Shown piece after piece: positions 6,046 to 14,155 of a DNA stretch of 14,155 nt; positions within the stretch are counted from its first letter, which is position 1, and each line of letters opens with the position of its first letter. A program made the translations under genes and the position numbers. The notes below the pieces were generated by a model, which was given only the letters and a program-made list of their open reading frames with translations, did no database searches and was not told where the DNA came from. The stretch is from an uncultured Rhodoluna sp. (lineage in GTDB: Bacteria; Actinomycetota; Actinomycetes; Actinomycetales; Microbacteriaceae): assembly GCA_937898095.1 (NCBI GenBank), contig CALDKR010000145.1:1-14155 (forward strand), written 5' to 3'.

Positions 6046-6672
6046 TTAGTCGAGCGTGATTACTCCATAGTTCCAACCTTTGCGACGATAAACCACGCTA
6101 GGTTTGTCAGTCTCAGAGTCGTGGAATAAATAGAAATCGTGGCCGACTAGTTCCATGTGATACAGCGCGTCATCGACCGACATTGGGTTGGCCTTGAATT
6201 GCTTGCGGCGAATTACCACCGGGCTTTCGCCAAGATCAACCTCGGGGGCTGCCGCCTCTTCAGCTTTGGCGGTGCCCAAAAGCACATCGGCGTCAGCCGG
6301 CTGAATGTCTAGTTCGGCAAAATCGTGTGCTGACAACTCGCTTGCTCCGATTGAGCCGTGTCGACCGTGGTGAACTTTGCGACGATCGGCGGCTCGGCGA
6401 AGGCGCTCTGATAACTTGCCCAGTGCGGCATCGAAGGCTGCGAACTTGTCGCCGGCGTGAGCTTCAGCGCGAATCACGTGGCCGGGTTCGAACACGGTTA
6501 GTTCGACCTGATCTTCTGGGCCAGAATTGCGGCTATGGTCGTGTCGGGTCACCTTGATGTCGAGCGATTCAACGCGGTGAGCTAGCTGCTCAACTTTGTG
6601 GGCGCGATCTTGAACATAATCTTTGAAACGGTCTGAAACCGATAGGTTGCGAGCCGAGATGTTGATTTCCAT
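6046..6672 (-). CDS. hpf: Long-form ribosome hibernation promoting factor
   Basis: A 208-residue protein. The N-terminal S30AE/RaiA domain (about 1-105) begins MEINISARNLSVSDRFKDYV and contains ESLDIKVTRHDHSRN and HAGDKFAAFDAALGKLSERL. A variable linker (about 105-150) leads to the C-terminal dimerisation domain (about 152-208) with VIRRKQFKANPMSVDDALYH, MELVGHDFYLFHDSET and VVYRRKGWNYGVITL. Long HPF binds the decoding region of the 30S subunit in resting cells and joins two 70S ribosomes into an inactive 100S dimer through this C-terminal domain. The start is the ATG 6672-6670, preceded by a strong GGAGG (6682-6678) at 5 bases; the frame is open to 6750, but that would overlap comF and skip the Shine-Dalgarno. 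It sits between comF and secA, as in other Actinobacteria. Intact, with both domains present. Confidence 0.95.
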   Translation of the reverse strand: MEINISARNLSVSDRFKDYVQDRAHKVEQLAHRVESLDIKVTRHDHSRNSGPEDQVELTVFEPGHVIRAEAHAGDKFAAFDAALGKLSERLRRAADRRKVHHGRHGSIGASELSAHDFAELDIQPADADVLLGTAKAEEAAAPEVDLGESPVVIRRKQFKANPMSVDDALYHMELVGHDFYLFHDSETDKPSVVYRRKGWNYGVITLD

Positions 6673-6730
6673 TGTGACCTCCGTCTCAGGCAACTTTGCC
6701 TGTGAATGAAAGGTATACCCATTTTGATTT
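6673..6730 (-). promoter_or_regulatory. hpf leader: inverted repeat, Shine-Dalgarno and possible GGGTAT -10
   Basis: Between the comF stop and the hpf ATG, the minus strand carries GGGTAT (6720-6715), which continues as the palindrome GGTATACC. Next comes a 7-bp inverted repeat CAGGCAA/TTGCCTG with a 2-base loop (6687-6702), then GGAGG (6682-6678). GGGTAT resembles the -10 of SigF/SigB-type stress promoters, but I find no matching GTTT -35 at the right spacing. A private promoter would fit a gene needed when growth stops; this is inference. Confidence 0.4.
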
Positions 6731-7441
6731 TTAGGTGTTGGGTTTTGCACTTTTAACCTGCTGTTTCAACAAAGTCTCAGCAAGCGTGCAGAAGCCAATC
6801 ACTCGCCCACCCGCCTGATTGACTGCCCGACGTGCCTCACTGAGAGTTGCACCGGTCGTCACAATGTCGTCAATCAAAAGCACGTCGCCAGTCAACTGGT
6901 GAATGGCCACCATGCTTTCTTGCTGGTTTTTTCGGCGACCAACAGTGTCAAGCGAGGCTTGGTCGGCAACTGATCGAGACCGCATCAAAAGGTTAATGAC
7001 GCGATTTTGCAAGCCGCCAGAGTTTGCCGCCTTCGACAGAGACCTAGCAACCTTTGACGCCGGTGAAAAACCGCGTTGCCTAAAAGCAGCCAGAGAACTA
7101 GGAACCGGAACTAGAACAAGATCGGTCTCAAAAGAAATGCCTCGCATTTGCTCGATAGCCGAAACCAGTCGGTCAGAGTCAATTGAATCGACCAGGTGAT
7201 CGATGATCTCCGTGATTCCGCGCTCTTTGAAGGCATGCATCAAATTTGGAATCGGAGGCAAATAATCGAAAAAACTTATGCCCGCCAAGTCTGAGGTGTG
7301 ATTATCAAACTGGCGAATTGAATTTCTGGGCAGAACCTTGAGGGTTTGGCGGCAGGCGCCGCAAATTGACCAACCTCGTCGATGGCAAAGTTCGCATTTA
7401 GACGGAACCAACGCATTGAGCAGCTCTTGAAATAAATTCAC
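6731..7441 (-). CDS. comF: ComF-family protein (phosphoribosyltransferase-like)
   Basis: A 236-residue protein. An N-terminal zinc ribbon uses C16, C19, C27 and C30 (CELCHRRGWSICGAC). The middle has the ComF pattern TDLVLVPVPSSLAAFRQRGF (106-125). The C-terminal part is a type I phosphoribosyltransferase fold with the PRPP-binding loop VLLIDDIVTTGATLSEA (187-203, D191-D192 and T195-T199). ComF/GntX proteins take part in DNA uptake in competent bacteria, possibly with PriA-linked processing of incoming DNA, but most actinobacterial members are uncharacterised. The start is the GTG 7441-7439; no ATG lies in frame nearby and the Shine-Dalgarno is weak. Sixty bases separate it from lpqB. Its stop lies 58 bases before the hpf ATG. 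The family call is firm; a competence role here is unproven. Confidence 0.92.
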   Translation of the reverse strand: MNLFQELLNALVPSKCELCHRRGWSICGACRQTLKVLPRNSIRQFDNHTSDLAGISFFDYLPPIPNLMHAFKERGITEIIDHLVDSIDSDRLVSAIEQMRGISFETDLVLVPVPSSLAAFRQRGFSPASKVARSLSKAANSGGLQNRVINLLMRSRSVADQASLDTVGRRKNQQESMVAIHQLTGDVLLIDDIVTTGATLSEARRAVNQAGGRVIGFCTLAETLLKQQVKSAKPNT

Positions 7442-7501
7442 GGCTCTATGCTGATCCGGCCTTCAATTACTTGATTGGGTCAGACCTAAAGCTGTTTATA
7501 A

Positions 7502-9190
7502 CTAGCCTGCGAATTGAATTGAGTCTTGATCGCTAGCAACGCGACTCCAGTTGTTTCCGCGAAGTTGGAATACATCACCATTTTTAGTGCGCACATAAAT
7601 CGAATCGCCAATGTTGCTGGCTGCAATTTCAACCGCGTCCGCCACGACCGGAAGAATTGTTGACAACCCACCGACCTGAAGCAACTTGGGCACAGTGGCT
7701 CGAGCCTCGCTAGTCAAGACGGCAATTTTGGTTTCATTAGCCCAGGCAAAACTGATTACTGGACCGCTGTTAGTTGGCAGTTCAATCGGATTGCCAAGGC
7801 TTAATGCCTCGCCATCGGGGCTGTGTGAAATAACTGCAACCCAAAGCACATTTCCGCTCTTGCGCGATTCAAGAACAGCAATGCGCGAACCCTCGGGGCT
7901 AATTGCTATCTGTTTGCGTTTGATAGCCGAAAGCCAGGTGGCGTCGATCTGTCGTGCCCGACCATTTTTGGCATATGTGATCAGTGAAGATTTTGAAGAT
8001 GCGCCAGTAGACCAAAGCATTCCTGTTGAATCAAAAACCGGATTCAATAATCCAGGTCTGGCATCAATCAGGTTGATTGCCTGCCCGATTGAATCGAGTT
8101 GCGCCAACCAGATGCCGTCGCGACTCTTGAGTGCCAAGGTCGACTCATCTGAATTGAGCGCAAAGCCGCTTGGCACAACCTTTCCAAGTGAATAGGTTGA
8201 GTTTCTAACTTCAGCCTTTGATCCACCGACATGGCGCAGCTCGTTGTTAGCCAAGCCGATTGGGGTTTCATTGTTTTTCACTAAGTCAAGCGGCGGCAGG
8301 TCAACGATGTCTTGCGGGGTGCGCGCAACTAAAATCTGCACATCGCTCACACCAGGAATCTGACCGAGGGTTGCCAATAGCTGATTCTTCATGAGTCTTC
8401 GCTCAGCCGGAGTTGCACTCAAGGCACTTGAGCTGAGATCAATTTTGGCGATGCCACCCTCGACGGCGACCGAATCAAAACTCAATTTGGTTCCGAGCGG
8501 AATTGCACTCTTCACGCCCGAACTTAGCCAGTCGGCCGGCCCGTTGAGAACCGCATTGACAATCAAAGTTGTGGTCGAGGCACGGCTCGGAAACCAGCGC
8601 ACATCAGGCACTAGGTGCTTGAATGCGTTGTCGTAGAAATAAAGCGAATATGGCGAAAAAATCACGTCGAAAACAGGCTGGATCACGACGATCAGGTTCG
8701 GTGCAGTGTCGATTCGCCACTGGTTGCCTTCACGCACCAGCGTGAAATCAAGCTGGCGACTATAGCCTGCTGGCCAAAAAGAGAACTGGCCGTCGGAGTC
8801 GACCTGCGACTGAACGCCCACTGTCACGGCAATTTGCGCGTCAGACAGCGCATCGATCTTTAGCTGTCCGCGCTGAACCAGAGTGGCACCGCTTGGATCC
8901 CACTTGGCCTTGAAATTCTCAGATAGAAACTCGCGCGCGGTTGAAAAGTCATTCTGGGGTGCTGTGCCAGCATTCAAAAATCCACGAATTATTTCTGTTG
9001 GAGTTGCACCGACAGTTGGCCCGCTTGGAGAGTAGTAAAGGTAATCACTGGCGATGCCAGCAGAAAGATCAGTGCCCTGCTGAACTAAGCCAGAAGTCGG
9101 CAACTGGGCGCATGCTGCTGTCGCACTTATAGTCAAAATAGCCGCCACCGCGCCGAAAATCGCGCGCCGAATTTTTCCAAAATCAATCAC
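7502..9190 (-). CDS. lpqB: Lipoprotein LpqB, MtrAB-associated
   Basis: A 562-residue lipoprotein. Basic residues (K6, R8, R9) and a hydrophobic core lead to the lipobox ATAAC, with C27 the likely lipidated cysteine; threonine at -3 is atypical, since leucine is usual. Residues about 45-310 contain the GerMN-type region (TPTEIIRGFLNAG, later STTTLIVNAVLNGPADWLSS and GVSDVQILVART). Residues about 320-562 look like the LpqB beta-propeller, with repeats such as LNSDESTLALKSRDGIWLAQ and ISPEGSRIAVLESRKSGNVL. In mycobacteria LpqB binds the outer part of MtrB and tunes MtrA phosphorylation and cell-wall metabolism. It starts at the GTG 9190-9188, overlapping the mtrB stop by four bases (GTGA), so coupled translation is likely. 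Length and order match the family, and it appears intact. Confidence 0.96.
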   Translation of the reverse strand: MIDFGKIRRAIFGAVAAILTISATAACAQLPTSGLVQQGTDLSAGIASDYLYYSPSGPTVGATPTEIIRGFLNAGTAPQNDFSTAREFLSENFKAKWDPSGATLVQRGQLKIDALSDAQIAVTVGVQSQVDSDGQFSFWPAGYSRQLDFTLVREGNQWRIDTAPNLIVVIQPVFDVIFSPYSLYFYDNAFKHLVPDVRWFPSRASTTTLIVNAVLNGPADWLSSGVKSAIPLGTKLSFDSVAVEGGIAKIDLSSSALSATPAERRLMKNQLLATLGQIPGVSDVQILVARTPQDIVDLPPLDLVKNNETPIGLANNELRHVGGSKAEVRNSTYSLGKVVPSGFALNSDESTLALKSRDGIWLAQLDSIGQAINLIDARPGLLNPVFDSTGMLWSTGASSKSSLITYAKNGRARQIDATWLSAIKRKQIAISPEGSRIAVLESRKSGNVLWVAVISHSPDGEALSLGNPIELPTNSGPVISFAWANETKIAVLTSEARATVPKLLQVGGLSTILPVVADAVEIAASNIGDSIYVRTKNGDVFQLRGNNWSRVASDQDSIQFAG

Positions 9191-10800
9191 TGCTGGGTCA
9201 CCTCACCGGTCTCGGTGCTCAAAGAATCAGGCGCCAAAATGAAGTCGCGCGGAGGCAAAGGTAGTGGCGACTCAGAGAACACCACACCCTGCTGTCGCGG
9301 CAATGTCAACCTGAACGAAGCGCCCTGGTTAGGTTTAGCCCAGACCTGCAGCCAGCCATTGTGAAGGTGGGTGTCTTCGAGCGAAATCGCCAACCCAAGC
9401 CCGGTGCCGCCGGTTGTGCGCTTGCGTGCTGGGTCGGCTCGCCAGAATCTGTCGAACACACGGTCAACTTCAGCTCGCGACATGCCTACGCCCTGGTCAG
9501 TGACCGAAACGGCAACCGCGCTGTCATTGACTCCGACTGCCACCTGAATTGGTCGACCTTCGCCATGCTCAATAGCGTTGGCCAACAGGTTGCGAATTAG
9601 GCGCTCGATGCGGCGCGAATCGAATTCAGCCTCAGCCGGGCCCGAAGGAATAACAATCTGAATCTCAGAGCCCTTTGAATTTGCCAGCGGCTCGATGCCC
9701 GAAATTGCCATTCCAACAACACCATTCATGTCATTCAATTCAAAATCAGCCGTCACCGCACCAGCGTCATACCTAGAAATTTCAAGCAGGTCGTTGAGCA
9801 GAATTTGAAAGCGTTCGATTTGATCGTGCATTAATTCAGCCGAGCGTTTGGCTGCTGGTTCAAGCTTGTCGCGCTGAGCGAAAATAACATCACCCGCGAG
9901 TTTGATGGTGGTCAGCGGCGTGCGAAGTTCGTGCGACACATCAGACACAAATCGCTGTTGCATTTTTGAAACGCTGGCCAACTTGTTGATCTGACTCTGC
10001 AGAGATTGCGCCATGCGGTTGAACGATCTGGCCAGGGTGGCAATAACGTCTTCGCCTCGCTCGGGCAAACGTTCGTCAAGCGCACCGTCAGCCAGGCGCT
10101 CTGAAACCTCGGCGGCAACTTTGACCGGTTTAACCAGCCAGCTGGTTACGAAATAGCTAACCGCAGCGATTAGCGCCAAGATGATGAGCCCGGCAAAAAA
10201 GAGTGTGCGCTGCACATAATCCAGCGTCTCTTGTTCGCCGTTTAGATCGAAAACCAAATAAAGCTCGTATGCCCCGGCTAGTGGAACATCGATCTGTGCC
10301 CCAACTGCAATGCCAGGGTGAGTGGCGCCTGGCATCGGGATTCCGATTGATTGATAGCTAAGTCGATCGGGCGTGCTGCGAACTGCTGTGCGAAGGGCAT
10401 CTGGAATAAGAGTTGTGTCGAGGTCAGCAGAAATCGGACTTTGCAAATAGAGCGTGCCGCCTTGGTCAGGCGAACGAAGTAGTGCGACCTTGCGTGAGTC
10501 AGAGGTTGTGGTCGATTCAAGATTCGGAATCACTGCGTTCATTAGAGACTGAAGGCCGACTTCGTCGGTGACATTAGATGCCGCGAAGGTATTTTGAACG
10601 TCGAGCGCCGCGCGCTCTGATTCAATCAGAACCTGCTCTAAGCGCGTGTTATAGAGACCGTTTCCGATTGAGTACGAAAGAAAACCGCCAACCAAGGTCA
10701 GCGAGATTCCGCTCAGAACAACGGTGGTGAACGCGGCGCGAAACTGAAGCGAGCTTCTGAACAGGCCGAGCGCCCACTTAATGGCGCCTCGGAATTTCAC
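9187..10800 (-). CDS. mtrB: Sensor histidine kinase MtrB
   Basis: A 537-residue membrane kinase, partner of MtrA. Transmembrane segments lie at about 22-46 and 199-223, with an extracytoplasmic sensor domain of about 150 residues between them. A HAMP domain follows (about 223-275), then the HisKA helix with the phosphoacceptor H290 in FVSDVSHELRTPL. The ATPase domain (about 390-500) has an N-box IRNLLANAIEHG (N404/N408), a G1 box VTDQGVGMS (D435), an F-box FDRFWRADP and a G2 box GGTGLGLAIS. A Pro-rich tail of about 35 residues ends the protein. All catalytic motifs are intact. It starts at the GTG 10800-10798 immediately after the mtrA TAA, with AGGGA just before. In actinobacteria MtrAB controls cell-wall remodelling, division and dnaA expression. 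The stop overlaps lpqB, so mtrA-mtrB-lpqB is one translationally linked unit. Confidence 0.97.
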   Translation of the reverse strand: MKFRGAIKWALGLFRSSLQFRAAFTTVVLSGISLTLVGGFLSYSIGNGLYNTRLEQVLIESERAALDVQNTFAASNVTDEVGLQSLMNAVIPNLESTTTSDSRKVALLRSPDQGGTLYLQSPISADLDTTLIPDALRTAVRSTPDRLSYQSIGIPMPGATHPGIAVGAQIDVPLAGAYELYLVFDLNGEQETLDYVQRTLFFAGLIILALIAAVSYFVTSWLVKPVKVAAEVSERLADGALDERLPERGEDVIATLARSFNRMAQSLQSQINKLASVSKMQQRFVSDVSHELRTPLTTIKLAGDVIFAQRDKLEPAAKRSAELMHDQIERFQILLNDLLEISRYDAGAVTADFELNDMNGVVGMAISGIEPLANSKGSEIQIVIPSGPAEAEFDSRRIERLIRNLLANAIEHGEGRPIQVAVGVNDSAVAVSVTDQGVGMSRAEVDRVFDRFWRADPARKRTTGGTGLGLAISLEDTHLHNGWLQVWAKPNQGASFRLTLPRQQGVVFSESPLPLPPRDFILAPDSLSTETGEVTQQ

Positions 10801-11478
10801 TTATCCCTGACCGGCCTTGTAGCCAATTCCGCGAACGGTGGTGACAATTTTTGGATTGTCTGGATCGTCTTCGATTTTTGAACGCAAACGCTGAACGTGC
10901 ACATTCACCAAACGAGTGTCGGCTTTGTAGTGATAGCCCCAAACTGTGTCGAGCAGCATCTCGCGAGTGAAGACTTGCTTTGGCTTGACCGCCAAAGTGT
11001 GCAGCAGGCTGAATTCAAGCGGAGTCAGTGAGATCTTTTCGCCATTGCGCTTGACCTCGTGACCAACAACGTCGAGGGTCAGTGGGCCGATGGTTAGAAC
11101 CTCTGAGCTTGTCGACTCTAGGGGGCGAAGGCGGGCTTTGATGCGAGCTAGCAGAACCTGAGAATCAAATGGCTTGACCACATAGTCGTCGGCGCCAGCC
11201 TCAAGGCCACGAACAACGTCATCGCTCTCGGCCTTGGCTGTAAGCATGATGATTGGGGTTCCGGCAATTGAACGAATCTCGTTGCAAACCTCGATGCCGT
11301 CTTTGCCTGGCAACATCACGTCGAGCAAAACCAAATCGGGCTGAACGGTCTTGAATGTTGACAGAGCCGTCGAGCCATCGCCACATGCAGCTGGTTCGTA
11401 TCCTAGAGATTCAAGCCAGTTGGTCAGTGATTCGCGAATTCCGTGGTCATCTTCGACAACCAAGATCTTGTGCGCCAT
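10801..11478 (-). CDS. mtrA: Response regulator MtrA (OmpR/PhoB family)
   Basis: A 225-residue regulator. The receiver domain (about 1-118) has the acidic pair D10-D11, phosphoacceptor D53 in LVLLDVMLPGKDG, T80 and K102 in VKPF. The winged-helix domain (about 127-222) ends with ADTRLVNVHVQRLRSKIEDD, the recognition helix region typical of OmpR-type proteins, and VRGIGYKAG. The residues and length match mycobacterial MtrA (228 residues). The ATG at 11478 is preceded by GGAG (11486-11483) at 4 bases. MtrA binds direct-repeat sites in promoters of cell-wall hydrolase and replication genes in other Actinobacteria. A 48-base gap separates it from ahcY and may hold a promoter (TTGCAT, 17 bases, ATTGTT on the minus strand), though this is weak. 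It abuts mtrB with no gap. Confidence 0.97.
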   Translation of the reverse strand: MAHKILVVEDDHGIRESLTNWLESLGYEPAACGDGSTALSTFKTVQPDLVLLDVMLPGKDGIEVCNEIRSIAGTPIIMLTAKAESDDVVRGLEAGADDYVVKPFDSQVLLARIKARLRPLESTSSEVLTIGPLTLDVVGHEVKRNGEKISLTPLEFSLLHTLAVKPKQVFTREMLLDTVWGYHYKADTRLVNVHVQRLRSKIEDDPDNPKIVTTVRGIGYKAGQG

Positions 11479-11526
11479 ACAACTCCGTGCTCAGTAACAA
11501 TCGCCCGACTTCGAACAGATGCAATT

Positions 11527-13002
<1,476 letters not shown>

Positions 13003-13011
13003 GTGCTCGGA

Positions 13012-14155
13012 TCACTTTCGGATAAGTTGAAGTACTTCATCCCGAATGCGCTGCATAGTGATATCGTCCGAGGCTTCGACGTTAAGGCGCAATAGCGGTT
13101 CTGTGTTTGATGCACGAACATTAAACCACCACCAAGCCTCTTTTGACCAGTCTTTTGCCGTGGCGGTTGCGCCGTCGAAGTTTTCAAAGTTTGCTCGATC
13201 AGCAAATGCATCGTGGATTCGAGCTTGAGCGGCAGTTACATCGGCAACGGTTGAATTGATTTCGCCACTCATGAAATACGGGTTGAACTTCTTGGCGAAT
13301 TCAGACATGGCTTGCTCTTGCGCACCAAACTCGGCAAGAACGTGCATCGCTGCGAGCATTCCGTTGTCGGCACCCCAGAAGTCTCTGAAGTAGTAGTGCG
13401 CAGAGTGTTCGCCGCCAAAAACGGCATTGGTGGCAGCCATTTGGTCTTTGATTAGCGAGTGACCGACCTTGGTGCGCACTGGCTTGGCGCCGTCGGCGGC
13501 AATTATTTCCTCAACAACTTTTGAGGTTAACAGGTTGTGCAAGATCGTGATTGGTGCGCCAGGGTTCTGAGCCTTTTCGCGCGCGATTTCGCGGCGAGCA
13601 ACGATTGCGGCAACCGCGCTGGGGGTAACTGGCTGGCCCAGCTCATCGATTACGAAAACTCGGTCGGCATCGCCGTCGAAGGCAAGGCCGATGTCAGCAC
13701 CGTGCTCGACAACCGCAGCCTGCAAGTCAACCAGGTTCTTCGGGTCGAGCGGGTTTGCCTCGTGGTTGGGGAAAGTGCCGTCGAGTTCAAAGTACATCGG
13801 CACGATCTCGAGAGGCAGCGGTTCGAGGTCGGTCGCGTGACCCAGCACCGCTGGCACGGTCATGCCACCCATACCGTTGGCAGCATCCACCACTACCTTG
13901 AGTGGGCGAATTCCAGACAGGTTTACCAGTTCACGCAGGTAAGAGGCGTAGCGAACCAGGATGTGCTCCTCGCGGAAACTACCGGGGTTCGCAACCGGAG
14001 TGATTCCGTTCTCGAGATACTGCTTGGCGCGGTCTCTTATCTGCGCGAGACCGGTGTTCATGCTGATTGCGCGAGCGCCGGCTCGCGAGAACTTGATGCC
14101 GTTGTATGCGGCTGGGTTGTGCGATGCGGTGAACATCGCCGCGGGTGCTTCGAAC
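13012..14155 (-). CDS. manB: Phosphomannomutase/phosphoglucomutase, C-terminal part (5' end outside window)
   Basis: About 380 residues are visible and the frame is still open at the window edge. The sequence just before MFTASHNPAAYNGIK reads FEAPAA, so the internal ATG at 14136 is not the start. The serine of TASHNP is the phosphoserine of the alpha-D-phosphohexomutase family. Downstream are VVDAANGMGGMTVPAVLG, the metal-binding loop AFDGDADRVFVID, the sugar-binding GGEHSAHYYFRD and the C-terminal phosphate-binding RASNTEPLLRLNVEA. The enzyme interconverts mannose-6-phosphate and mannose-1-phosphate, and often the glucose equivalents, feeding GDP-mannose and envelope glycans. Rv3257c (manB) lies in the equivalent region of M. 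tuberculosis. About 100 N-terminal residues should be missing. Substrate choice between mannose and glucose cannot be settled from sequence. Stop at 13014-13012, just ahead of ahcY. Confidence 0.95.
   Translation of the reverse strand, partial: FEAPAAMFTASHNPAAYNGIKFSRAGARAISMNTGLAQIRDRAKQYLENGITPVANPGSFREEHILVRYASYLRELVNLSGIRPLKVVVDAANGMGGMTVPAVLGHATDLEPLPLEIVPMYFELDGTFPNHEANPLDPKNLVDLQAAVVEHGADIGLAFDGDADRVFVIDELGQPVTPSAVAAIVARREIAREKAQNPGAPITILHNLLTSKVVEEIIAADGAKPVRTKVGHSLIKDQMAATNAVFGGEHSAHYYFRDFWGADNGMLAAMHVLAEFGAQEQAMSEFAKKFNPYFMSGEINSTVADVTAAQARIHDAFADRANFENFDGATATAKDWSKEAWWWFNVRASNTEPLLRLNVEASDDITMQRIRDEVLQLIRK

Noticed and set aside
6673..6750. Extended N-terminus for HPF
   Set aside because: It would overlap comF and bypass a strong GGAGG placed ideally for the ATG at 6672; HPF proteins start at MEINI-like sequence.
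7442..7501. Possible terminator or promoter between lpqB and comF
   Set aside because: Only a 4-bp TCAA/TTGA dyad and no U-tract are visible, and no convincing -10/-35 pair with proper spacing; I see nothing supportable in these 60 bases.

Overview
The window reads as the chromosome of an actinobacterium, most likely a member of the Microbacteriaceae with moderate rather than high GC. The evidence is the gene set and order: phosphomannomutase, S-adenosylhomocysteine hydrolase with the long actinobacterial insert, MtrA-MtrB-LpqB, a ComF-family protein, long-form HPF, SecA, an Rv3235-family protein and PdtaS. These all have recognisable counterparts in one region of the Mycobacterium tuberculosis chromosome (about Rv3220c to Rv3257c). 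The base composition looks close to even. That would suit the small planktonic freshwater lineages of the family, but this placement is inference.

Right part (3279 to 14155, all on the minus strand, so read from high to low coordinates): manB (5' end outside the window), ahcY, mtrA, mtrB, lpqB, comF, hpf, secA. manB/ahcY and mtrA/mtrB/lpqB are tightly packed. mtrA and mtrB abut and mtrB and lpqB overlap by 4 bases, which suggests translational coupling. hpf has its own strong Shine-Dalgarno and a short leader. A perfect 15-bp hairpin separates hpf from secA, and secA begins at a TTG with a good Shine-Dalgarno. secA ends at a near-perfect bidirectional terminator (3236-3273).

Middle (2566 to 3226): the only plus-strand gene encodes an Rv3235-family (DUF6459) protein and converges on secA. 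The 127-bp divergent region upstream of it contains a perfect 9-mer DnaA-box consensus, a short inverted repeat and a short direct repeat.

Left part (1 to 2565, minus strand): a compact run of an uncharacterised cytoplasmic protein, a membrane-anchored SAF/CpaB-like protein, a ParA/MinD-superfamily ATPase with a degenerate P-loop (CpaE/TadZ-like), and the N-terminal part of the sensor kinase PdtaS. ParA and PdtaS abut exactly (TAA then ATG). No Tad-pilus ATPase, platform protein or pilin gene is in the window, so the CpaB/CpaE-like pair looks like an orphan module here.

Working together: MtrAB-LpqB is an envelope and cell-cycle two-component system, SecA drives protein export, and HPF dimerises idle ribosomes. 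AhcY clears S-adenosylhomocysteine and ManB supplies mannose-1-phosphate or an equivalent for glycans. Most of this is conserved housekeeping. I do not see a wholly new system; the least explained part is the SAF/ParA/unknown-protein cluster with its coupled PdtaS. There is no tRNA, rRNA, CRISPR array, insertion sequence or prophage signal, and no gene-free stretch longer than about 130 bases.
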